DNA from: JBOGZD01 sp050697155 | GTDB taxonomy: Bacteria; Actinomycetota; Thermoleophilia; Solirubrobacterales; 70-9 | Length of the DNA: 14,200 nucleotides | Assembly: GCA_050697155.1 (NCBI GenBank) | Contig: JBOGZD010000077.1 | Coordinates: 1 to 14,200, forward strand | Direction of reading: 5' to 3' | Part shown: one piece after another, positions 1 to 6,080 of the stretch | How positions within the stretch are numbered: the stretch's first letter is position 1 | Layout of the letters: every line of letters starts with the position of its first letter | Made by a program: the position numbers and the translations under genes | The notes under the pieces: model-generated | Database searches by the model: none | What the model was told of the DNA's origin: nothing | Seen by the model: only the letters and a program-made list of their open reading frames with translations

Positions 1-1
1 C

Positions 2-1687
2 GGCAGCCCGCCGGTGCTCGCACTCGGCACCGGCCTGCCGATGCCCCGCGGCCCGCGCCCGCGCGCGGCGCCGGTTCCGCTCGACGTCAGCCGCACCCTC
101 GACCAGCTCCTCGCCGGCGTCGGCTTCGACATCGTCCACGTCCACGACCCGTTCGCGCCCAGCGCCGCCTCGACGGCGCTTCGCCACTCGCGCTCGCTCA
201 ACGTGGGCAGCTTCCACGAGCCGAGCGAGCGTGTGCTCTCGACCCAGGTGGCGAGGCCGCTGGTCGAGATCTTCCTCGGGCGGCTCGACGCTCGCACGAT
301 CGGCTCGCAGACGACGGGTGAGCTGATCGAGCGCTTCTTCCCGGGGTCGTACGAGCTGGTCGCGCCAGGTGCCGACCCCGAGCCGGGCGTGAAGTGGCCA
401 TTCCCTCAGCCCGCGGCGGGCGACGAGCAGCCGGTGAAGATCGCCTTCTGCACACTGGAGGAGCGCGGCGCCCTTCGGCTCTTCCTCCGGGCGCTGCGCC
501 GGCTGTCGCTCACGGCGCCCTGGCAGGCCGCGGTCTGGCTTCCCCCCGGGGCGGAGCTTCGGCTCGGCAAGCGGATCCGCGACCGGGTGCGCGTGGTGCG
601 CGCCCGCGAGGCGAGCCCGGCCGAGCTCGTGGCCGCCGCCGACATCGCCTGCGTCGCCTCCGGCGGCCCCCGGCCCGCGGCGAGCGTGGTCCGCACGGCG
701 CTCGCCACCGGCACGGTGCCGGTCGTCTCCCACCTCCCGCTCTACGAGGAGCTGATCCGCGAGGGCGAGCTCGGGCTCGCGTTCCCGCCCGGCGACGCGA
801 TCACCCTCGCCGGCCAGCTCGAGCGGCTGATCGGCGAGCGCGGGCTTCGCCGCCAGCTGGCCCGCCGGGGGCCGGCGTCGGTGCGCGACTGGTCCGCGGT
901 CGCCGCTCAGGTCGAGGAGATCTACGGGCGGATCGCCGCCCGCCGCCACGAACCCGACGGCAACGCCCGGCTGCGCCGACGGCTCGTCCGCCGCCGCGAG
1001 ATCCACGTCGACCTCCACATGCACACCGACCACTCGCCCGACTGCGCGACCCCGGTCGAGACGCTGCTGGCGACGGCTCGCGACCGCGGCCTGGGGGCGA
1101 TCGCGATCACCGACCACAACGAGATCTCCGGGGCGCTCGCCGCGCGCGAGATCGCCGGCGAGTTCGGGGTCAAGGTCATCGTCGCCGAGGAGGTGAAGAC
1201 CGCCGAGCAGGGCGAGGTCATCGGCCTCTTCATCGAGGAGAAGATCCCGCGCGGCATGTCGATGAGCGAGACGATCGAGGCGATCCGCCGCCAGGGCGGG
1301 CTGGTGTACGTCCCGCACCCGTTCGACCGCCTGCACTCGGTGCCCGACTACGAGCACCTGCTCGAGATCGTCGAGCAGATCGACATCCTCGAGGTCTTCA
1401 ACCCCCGGGTCGCGCTGACCGCGTTCAACGAGGAGGCCGAGCGGTTCGCCGCCAAGTACCGGATCGTCCCCGGGGCGGGGTCGGACAGCCACGTCGCCCA
1501 GGGGCTCGGCAGCGTGATGATCCGCGTGCACGACTTCGACGGCCCGGAGGAGTTCCTCGAGGCGATGCGCGACGCCGACATCGTGCGCAAGCACAAGAAC
1601 CTCGTCTACGTGCAGGCGCTGAAGCTGCTGCAGACCGGCGGCGGGCGCGGCGGGCGCGCGGCACCGGCGCCGGCGGGCAAGCGCTGA
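2..1687 (+). CDS. GT4-like glycosyltransferase fused to a C-terminal PHP metallohydrolase domain (5' end outside window)
   Basis: The frame is open from base 2, so the gene is probably cut by the window edge; residues here are counted from the GTG at 14. Residues about 1-315 look like a GT-B/GT4 glycosyltransferase: an N-terminal Rossmann-like part with 'DIVHVHDPF' and a C-terminal nucleotide-sugar-type domain ending near 'EEIYGRIAARR'. Residues about 328-540 form a complete PHP domain with metal-ligand motifs H335-x-H337, TDH(368), E393, PHP (H435) and SDSH (D491, H493). Known PHP domains are metal-dependent phosphoesterases (examples are PolX/DnaE domains and histidinol phosphatase); the substrate here is unknown. 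The GT EX7E motif is not preserved: the two positions are R220 and T228, so the GT half may be inactive or may bind a ligand only. The stop overlaps the next start as TGATG, implying translational coupling. The PHP half is confident; the GT half is called from fold-like motifs. Confidence 0.82.
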   Translation, partial: GSPPVLALGTGLPMPRGPRPRAAPVPLDVSRTLDQLLAGVGFDIVHVHDPFAPSAASTALRHSRSLNVGSFHEPSERVLSTQVARPLVEIFLGRLDARTIGSQTTGELIERFFPGSYELVAPGADPEPGVKWPFPQPAAGDEQPVKIAFCTLEERGALRLFLRALRRLSLTAPWQAAVWLPPGAELRLGKRIRDRVRVVRAREASPAELVAAADIACVASGGPRPAASVVRTALATGTVPVVSHLPLYEELIREGELGLAFPPGDAITLAGQLERLIGERGLRRQLARRGPASVRDWSAVAAQVEEIYGRIAARRHEPDGNARLRRRLVRRREIHVDLHMHTDHSPDCATPVETLLATARDRGLGAIAITDHNEISGALAAREIAGEFGVKVIVAEEVKTAEQGEVIGLFIEEKIPRGMSMSETIEAIRRQGGLVYVPHPFDRLHSVPDYEHLLEIVEQIDILEVFNPRVALTAFNEEAERFAAKYRIVPGAGSDSHVAQGLGSVMIRVHDFDGPEEFLEAMRDADIVRKHKNLVYVQALKLLQTGGGRGGRAAPAPAGKR

Positions 1688-2376
1688 TGCAGGGACGCCG
1701 TGCGGCAGGAGGGCGCGCGACGCCGTCAAAGAGAGCGAGCGAGCCTGCCGGCCAGCGGGAAGCGCGACCATTGCCGACGACTGACGACGAGATCCAGGAG
1801 AAGTACCTGGAGCGCGCGATCCGCGAGCTCAACCAGCTCACCCATCGCCTCCAGGAGTGTTCGCACTGCCCGCGCGGGAACCTGATGCCGGTGCTCGGCT
1901 CGGGTCATCCGCAGGCAGACATCTTCCTGCTCAAGTACGCGCCGACGGCGGCGGAGGTCGAGGAGGGGGTCGCCTTCTACGGCCGTTCCGGCAACGCGTT
2001 GATGAAGAGCTTCAAGCGGCTCGGGATCGATCCGCTCGCCGTCTACGGCACCCTGTGCGTCAAGTGCCCGGTCTCCGATCCGACGCTCGCCGCCGGCGAG
2101 TGCGTGGAGCGGATCGTCGAGGAGGTGGCGATCGTGCAGCCGCGCTGCGTGGTGGTGATGGGCGAGCGCGCGCTCGAGACGCTGAACGAGGTCGAGGTTC
2201 CCCTGGCCCGCGAGCTCGAGCCGGCGCTCGGAGAGATCCAGGGCCTCACCCCGACGATCGACGCCGTTTACGTGCCCGACATCGACGAATCACTCGACGC
2301 CGAGGACGCAAAGCGCGAGTTCTGGTCCGCGTTCCGCGCCCTCGGCGACTGGTACGCCGAGCTGCCGCCGTATTAG
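1687..2376 (+). CDS. Uracil-DNA glycosylase superfamily (family 4-like) protein with divergent active site
   Basis: The 229-residue protein resembles family 4 uracil-DNA glycosylases, which use a [4Fe-4S] cluster and excise uracil from DNA. Visible cluster-type cysteines are C58-x2-C61 ('CSHC'), C127 ('VKCP') and C139, in the family order, although the C127-C139 spacing is shorter than the roughly 16 of classical members. The loop that is normally GE-x-PG followed by a phenylalanine-containing GRSG-like stretch reads 'KYAPTAAEVEEGVAFYGRSG' here. The C-terminal HPS-type histidine motif is not seen; that region reads 'VYVPDIDESL'. The GRSG and 'VVVMGERAL' segments support the fold, but the catalytic positions look changed, so enzyme activity is uncertain. 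The ATG at 1687 overlaps the upstream stop. A TTG at 1771 is an alternative start that would drop a basic, disordered-looking N-terminus and give 201 residues. It is likely co-transcribed with the PHP fusion gene. Confidence 0.78.
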   Translation: MQGRRAAGGRATPSKRASEPAGQREARPLPTTDDEIQEKYLERAIRELNQLTHRLQECSHCPRGNLMPVLGSGHPQADIFLLKYAPTAAEVEEGVAFYGRSGNALMKSFKRLGIDPLAVYGTLCVKCPVSDPTLAAGECVERIVEEVAIVQPRCVVVMGERALETLNEVEVPLARELEPALGEIQGLTPTIDAVYVPDIDESLDAEDAKREFWSAFRALGDWYAELPPY

Positions 2377-2379
2377 TCT
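2374..2379 (+). promoter_or_regulatory. Candidate -10 box (TAGTCT) for a leaderless zinc-ribbon transcript
   Basis: TAGTCT matches the actinobacterial TANNNT -10 consensus. It is followed by 6 nt and then ATG at 2386, which places the expected transcription start on the start codon. The first three bases of the box are also the TAG stop codon of the upstream glycosylase-like gene. No clear -35 element is visible. Confidence 0.4.
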
Positions 2380-2385
2380 GATCGC

Positions 2386-2571
2386 ATGCCGGACCTGGAG
2401 GAGCGGACCATCGAGACGCTCCCTGAGCGCTGCGAGAACTGCGGCGCCACCCTGACCGAGGAGGAGAAGGCGGCGGCGCTCGACACCGGGGCCACGCCGG
2501 TCCTCTGCACCACCTGCGCCGCCGAGCAGGTGCCGGTCACCGACGACGCCGAGGAGATCGAGGCGGAGTAG
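2386..2571 (+). CDS. Small zinc-ribbon protein (61 aa)
   Basis: This 61-residue acidic protein carries two CxxC knuckles, 'CENC' near residues 16-19 and 'CTTC' near residues 42-45. They are separated by a short acidic/alanine linker, the arrangement of a rubredoxin-like or zinc-ribbon fold. The tail after the second knuckle is strongly acidic. Such small ribbons bind Zn(II) structurally and often act as adaptors; nothing here identifies a partner. It starts 10 nt after the upstream gene, with no evident Shine-Dalgarno but a TANNNT box 6 nt before ATG. It is followed by a short 44-bp convergent gap to the minus-strand block. A genuine gene is likely from codon use and the paired knuckles; its function is unknown. 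Confidence 0.75.
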   Translation: MPDLEERTIETLPERCENCGATLTEEEKAAALDTGATPVLCTTCAAEQVPVTDDAEEIEAE

Positions 2572-2615
2572 CCGAAGCACGGCGGCGCGACGGTCGCCGG
2601 CACCGAGCGTCGGGG

Positions 2616-2966
2616 TCAGCGCAGCGTCTTGACCCGCGAGTTGTCGAACCTGCAGCCCCGCCTCCCGTCTACCTTGGCGAAGTAGCGGCCGGGGTCGAGG
2701 TTGCGCCGGATCCTCCAGCGGCCGTTCGACTTCGTGTGCGTGATCTGAAGCTTGTCGGAGACGAAGTTCTCGATCACGAACAGCGAGACCTTCCTCCCGC
2801 CCACGCAGCGGTCGCGCTGTGAGGTCACCTTTCCCTTGGCGCCCGAGTGACTGAGCTTGCTCATCTTGATCCGCGACTTGGCGCCGCCGTCGGCCTCCGT
2901 CACCGCCGCGGGGGCGAGGAGCGCGACGGCCGCGGCGCAAGCGGCGAGCCGCCCACTACGGAACAT
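2616..2966 (-). CDS. Small secreted protein, carboxypeptidase-regulatory-like beta fold
   Basis: The 116-residue protein starts at ATG 2966 and overlaps the end of the upstream RTX gene by 11 nt, so the two are probably translated from one message. Residues 1 to about 25 form a Sec signal peptide: a basic start, an alanine/leucine/valine core and a likely cleavage around 'TEA'. The mature part shows the pattern 'GKVTSQ...C...RKVSLF', 'T...GRWRI', 'DPGRYFAKV' and then 'C.FDNS'. This resembles the secreted carboxypeptidase-regulatory-like (Cna B-type) domains common in Thermoleophilia, with two cysteines that could form a disulfide. Role is unknown; an extracellular structural or binding protein is most likely. 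Longer in-frame versions that start upstream run antisense-like through the RTX gene and were not used. Confidence 0.72.
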   Translation of the reverse strand: MFRSGRLAACAAAVALLAPAAVTEADGGAKSRIKMSKLSHSGAKGKVTSQRDRCVGGRKVSLFVIENFVSDKLQITHTKSNGRWRIRRNLDPGRYFAKVDGRRGCRFDNSRVKTLR

Positions 2967-3870
2967 CGGTCGTCTGCTCGCAGTCCCGGGCCGTGTCGTC
3001 GAGCTTGCCGCCGTCGCAGACGTCGAAGCCCGGCCCGCCGTCGAGCAGGTCGAAGCCGTTGCCGCCGAAGAGCGTGTCGTTGCCGAGCTCGCCGAACAGC
3101 TCGTCATCGTTGCCCTGGCCGAAGATGAGGTCGTCGCCGCCGGCGCCGAAGATCGTGTCCTTTCCGTTCACGCCGCCGAAGAGCCGGTCGGCGACCTCGG
3201 AGCCGTGGATCGTGTCGGCGTTGCCGCCCCCGTCCATTACCTCCGGGGCGATCAGCGGGGTGCGCGTCCGAAGCACGTCGTTGTGGGTGCCGCCGAAGAT
3301 CGAATCGGCGCCCCCGGCCTCCACCACGTCTCTGTGATAGCCGCCGTCGAGCCGGTCGATGCCGTCGTCCACGATCATCCCGCCGACCTCGTTCCAGCCG
3401 TATAGACGGTCTTTGCCCGCGCTTCCGAGGGCGAAGTCGTCGCCCGGTCCGGGGAAGATCTTGTCGTTCTCCTCCTCGCCGTAGATCCGGTCGTCACCCG
3501 GCCCGCCGTAGATCCTGTCGGCGCCGCGCCCGCCGCAGAGGATGTCGTCGCCGGGGCCGCCGCGGACGACGTCGTTGTCGCGCCCGCCGTTGATGAAGTC
3601 CCGGCCGCCGCCGCCGCTGAGCTTGTCCTTGCCTCGCAGCCCGATCACGCTCTGGCGCCCGGGGCCGTAGTGCTTGACGTCGCGCCCATCCGTGAGTCGC
3701 TTCTTGGCCTGGGTGCAGATCGGGGCCTCCTGGGCCGATGCCGCGGGCGCGAGCGCGAGCGCGAGGGCGAGGGCCGCGAGGGCGGCCGCGGTCGCGGCAA
3801 GCGCGCCGGCGCCGGCCGGCGTTGATGCAAACGCCCCCCTGCCATGTGATCTCGAACGTCCCAGTGCCAT
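2956..3870 (-). CDS. Secreted RTX-type calcium-binding repeat protein
   Basis: The 304-residue protein starts at ATG 3870. It has a long N-terminal signal segment: an arginine-rich start, an alanine/leucine hydrophobic run at residues about 22-42 and an AxA-type site 'ASA' with predicted cleavage after residue 46. From about residue 70 to 295 it is built of degenerate glycine/aspartate nonapeptides (GGxGxDxhx), for example 'GGPGDDRIYG' and 'FGGNGFDLLDGG'. These form a Ca(II)-binding parallel beta roll in known RTX proteins. The cysteines at the ends ('ICTQAKK', 'DVCDGG', 'RDCEQ') may cap the fold. RTX toxins of Gram-negative bacteria use C-terminal type I secretion; here the Sec-type signal predicts a general export route. 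No enzymatic domain is visible. It is likely co-expressed with the small secreted protein downstream. Confidence 0.88.
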   Translation of the reverse strand: MALGRSRSHGRGAFASTPAGAGALAATAAALAALALALALAPAASAQEAPICTQAKKRLTDGRDVKHYGPGRQSVIGLRGKDKLSGGGGRDFINGGRDNDVVRGGPGDDILCGGRGADRIYGGPGDDRIYGEEENDKIFPGPGDDFALGSAGKDRLYGWNEVGGMIVDDGIDRLDGGYHRDVVEAGGADSIFGGTHNDVLRTRTPLIAPEVMDGGGNADTIHGSEVADRLFGGVNGKDTIFGAGGDDLIFGQGNDDELFGELGNDTLFGGNGFDLLDGGPGFDVCDGGKLDDTARDCEQTTDVP

Positions 3871-3900
3871 CAGGGTAGTAACCGCCTTGGGGTTGTCGAG

Positions 3901-4680
3901 TTACGGTGCCGTCGCGGCGGCGAGCGAGGTCATCGCCTCGACGGTGGCGGTGGCGAGGCCGCGGACGACGGTCACGTCGAGTGCCTCGTAGGTCCCCAGC
4001 GCTTGCTGAGCGGCCTCGCCGTCGGGGGCGGCGACGCCGACCGTGCCCTCGGGCTCGCCGAGGCGCTCGAAGTGGTTGCGATAGCCGTCGTGCAGGTCGC
4101 GGTAGAAGGCCTCCTCCTTCGCCAGCCGCTCGGCCGCGTCAGCGCCGACGGCAGTGCGCACGTAGCCGAAGATCGGCGGCGCCGGGCGGCCGGCCGCGGC
4201 GGCGCCCGCCTCGACGCTGGCACGGGCCCCCGCAGCGAACCCGGGCGTCATCCAGTTGAAGAAGGCGCCGTCGAAGCTCGTGCCGGCGAGCTCGCACATC
4301 TTCGGCCCCATCGCCGCGAGCACCAGCCGGATCCCCGGCAGCGCTTCACGCAGCGCGGCGAGCGCCCCCCGCATGGTGGTCAGCGGGCGCTTGGAGAATC
4401 CGGCCCCCACCCCGACCCAGAGCCGGTCGCGATCGAGGCCGAGCTCGTCGACGCGAGCGCCGATCTCGCCCGGGGTGTGGCGATCGAGCGCCAGCACCGC
4501 GACGCCGAGCTCGAGCTCGGGGGCGGCCTCCGAGAACGCCGTCAGCGTCTCCAACCCGCTGGCGGCGGGGTGGTCGTTCGACCACACCGATCTGAAGCCG
4601 AGCTCCTGGCAGCGCTCGGCGAGCGGAGCCGCGACCGCCGGATCGAGCCCCGCCGCCACCCCGAAACCACGACCGCCCAA
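3901..4680 (-). CDS. Luciferase-like monooxygenase, probably F420-dependent
   Basis: The 259-residue protein resembles the bacterial luciferase-like (LLM) TIM-barrel family. It shows N-terminal 'GFGVAAGLDP', 'LGFRSVWSNDHP', 'ELGVAVLALDRHTP', 'DRLWVGVGAGFSK' and 'LAAMGPKM', and a C-terminal segment resembling the family's 'G' and 'D' strand motifs. Family members use F420 or FMN to oxidise or reduce small organic substrates; the substrate is not predictable here. The only sensible start is TTG at 4680, because the upstream in-frame stop lies just one codon earlier (4684-4686) and is also the stop of the methyltransferase gene. An AGGGG in the end of that gene can serve as the ribosome site. 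At 259 residues it is slightly short for the family. The tight head-to-tail arrangement implies an operon with the methyltransferase. Confidence 0.8.
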   Translation of the reverse strand: MGGRGFGVAAGLDPAVAAPLAERCQELGFRSVWSNDHPAASGLETLTAFSEAAPELELGVAVLALDRHTPGEIGARVDELGLDRDRLWVGVGAGFSKRPLTTMRGALAALREALPGIRLVLAAMGPKMCELAGTSFDGAFFNWMTPGFAAGARASVEAGAAAAGRPAPPIFGYVRTAVGADAAERLAKEEAFYRDLHDGYRNHFERLGEPEGTVGVAAPDGEAAQQALGTYEALDVTVVRGLATATVEAMTSLAAATAP

Positions 4681-4683
4681 GGG

Positions 4684-6063
4684 TCAAGCCCCTGGCGACT
4701 GGCGACTGGCGACTGGCGACTTCTCGAGCAGCGCCACGCACTCGACGTGCGGCGTCTGCGGGAACATGTCGACCGGCTTCACCCGCCGCAGCGTATACCC
4801 GGCCTCCGCGAGCTGAGCGGCGTTCGGGGCGAGCGTCGTCGGGTTGCAGGAGACGTAGACGATCCGCGGCGCTTCGCACTCGAGCATCCGCCGAACGACC
4901 TTGCTCGAAAGCCCCGCCCGCGGCGGGTCGACGACGACGACGTCGGGCTTGCCCGCGCGCTCGAGCAGCGGGCGCAGCCCCAGCCTCGCCGAGGCGGCGA
5001 CGAAGCGGGCGTTCTCGATCCGGTTGCGGCGCGCGTTCTCCTCCGCGTCGGCGACCGCCGAGTCGACGCTCTCCAGGCCCCAGACCTCGCCCGCGCGCGA
5101 GGCGAGCGAGAGGCCGATCGTGCCAATGCCGGAGAACAGGTCGAACAGCCGCTCGCTTCCGGTCAGGCCGGCGAAGTCCCCGGCGATCTCGTAGAGGCGC
5201 TCGGCCATCTCCGTGTTCGTCTGCAGGAAGGCGTCGTGTGAGACGCGGAGGCGAAGCCCGCAGAGCTCCTCCTCGAGGTGCTCTTCGCCGAGCGCCCCGG
5301 TGGGGCCGTCGGTGCCGCCGCCTGAGCCCTCCACCACCGTATGCAGGTCGACGGGCGGGCGGGCGAAGCTCGCGGGCGAGGTGACCAGCCGGGTCTGGAC
5401 CTGCCCGGTGCGCTGCGAGTCCCGCACGACCAGGTTTCGAAGCACGCCCTCCTGGGCGCGGCGGTCATAGGGCGCCAGCGCCTCCGCGTAGGCCCAGTCG
5501 CGGACCGCGTTGCGGGCGGCGTTGTTGGCCACGGAGGCGAGCAGGCAATCGTCAACGTCGACGACTTCGGCCCAGCTTCCGCGCCGGTGATAGCCGAGTG
5601 CCAGCTCACCGTCGGGGCGCTCGCCGAACGAGTACTCGAGCTTGTTGCGATAGCGCCAGGGCTCGGCCGCGGGCTCGATTGGCTCGAGCTCGAAGTCCGC
5701 CAGGCCCCCGAGCCGCCGCAGCGCGTCCTCTGCCTGGCGTGCCTTCTCGGCCAGCTGCTGCTCGTACGGGAGGCCCTGCCACGGGGCGCCCGGGCACGGC
5801 TCGCCGCCGTGCAGGCAGCGATCGGCGACGCGGTCGGCGCTCGGGCGCAGCAGCTCGACCGCCCTGGCCTCGCCGTAGTCGCGTTTCGAGCGGGTCAGGC
5901 GGGCTCGAACGCGATCGCCCGGAAGCGCGCCGGCGACGAAGACCACGAACCCGTCGGCGCGGGCGACCCCGCGGCCGCCCTGGGCGAGGGAGTCGATCTC
6001 GAGCTCGAGCTCGGCGCCCGGCCGCGGGCGGGCGGGGCGGGCCGTGTCTGCGTGGCGGGCCAT
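4684..6063 (-). CDS. 23S rRNA (uracil-5-)-methyltransferase, RlmD/RumA (TrmA) family
   Basis: The 459-residue protein starts at ATG 6063. Residues about 13-70 form a TRAM RNA-binding domain ('LEIDSLAQGGRGVARADG'). The C-terminal SAM-dependent fold shows 'QTNTEMAERLYEIA', 'FDLFSGIGTIGLSLA', 'DVVVVDPPRAGL' and the nucleophile motif 'SCNPTT' with C406. Members methylate C5 of uridine in rRNA or tRNA; which site is used here is not certain. RumA carries a [4Fe-4S] cluster on four cysteines. Here C83, C90 and C173 are in register, but the position of the third cysteine (CGGC in E. coli) is A93 ('CPGA'). The core family sequence ends near 'HVECVALLEK'; the last 11 residues are encoded by a heptamer tandem repeat. 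It is followed directly by the LLM gene and faces the metallopeptidase gene across 17 bp. Confidence 0.87.
   Translation of the reverse strand: MARHADTARPARPRPGAELELEIDSLAQGGRGVARADGFVVFVAGALPGDRVRARLTRSKRDYGEARAVELLRPSADRVADRCLHGGEPCPGAPWQGLPYEQQLAEKARQAEDALRRLGGLADFELEPIEPAAEPWRYRNKLEYSFGERPDGELALGYHRRGSWAEVVDVDDCLLASVANNAARNAVRDWAYAEALAPYDRRAQEGVLRNLVVRDSQRTGQVQTRLVTSPASFARPPVDLHTVVEGSGGGTDGPTGALGEEHLEEELCGLRLRVSHDAFLQTNTEMAERLYEIAGDFAGLTGSERLFDLFSGIGTIGLSLASRAGEVWGLESVDSAVADAEENARRNRIENARFVAASARLGLRPLLERAGKPDVVVVDPPRAGLSSKVVRRMLECEAPRIVYVSCNPTTLAPNAAQLAEAGYTLRRVKPVDMFPQTPHVECVALLEKSPVASRQSPGA
4693..4720. repeat. Four perfect tandem copies of the heptamer TGGCGAC
   Basis: Four uninterrupted 7-nt units (28 nt) lie within the last codons of the methyltransferase gene on the minus strand and just upstream of the monooxygenase start. 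Because 7 is not a multiple of 3, gain or loss of a unit changes the reading frame of the methyltransferase tail. It also changes the distance to the downstream TTG. The encoded tail ('SPVASRQSPGA') lies outside the conserved fold. Confidence 0.9.
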
Positions 6064-6068
6064 CGGCC

Positions 6069-6074
6069 TATCGT
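6069..6074 (+). promoter_or_regulatory. Candidate -10 box (TATCGT) for the metallopeptidase gene, with a weaker mirrored box
   Basis: TATCGT fits TANNNT and is followed by 6 nt and then GTG at 6081, as in a leaderless promoter. Read on the other strand, the overlapping bases give AACGAT, 6 nt before the methyltransferase ATG at 6063; that is a poorer match. The 17-bp divergent gap leaves no space for two conventional 5' leaders. No clear -35 element was identified. Confidence 0.35.
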
Positions 6075-6080
6075 TGCAGC

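Noticed and set aside
394..1686. In-frame extension upstream of the UDG-like gene
   Set aside because: It overlaps the GT4-PHP gene in another frame and translates to Arg/Pro/Ala-rich sequence with no family motifs; the TGATG start at 1687 is the sensible beginning.
2572..2615. Possible terminator between zinc-ribbon and small secreted genes
   Set aside because: Only a 5-bp GC stem (CGGCG/CGCCG) is visible without T-tract; too weak to list as a feature.
4693..4720. CRISPR-like array
   Set aside because: The heptamer units are contiguous without spacers, so this is a simple tandem repeat.
4003..5241. Plus-strand 412-codon open frame
   Set aside because: It is antisense to the monooxygenase and methyltransferase genes, both of which have clear motifs; the translation is biased and motif-free.
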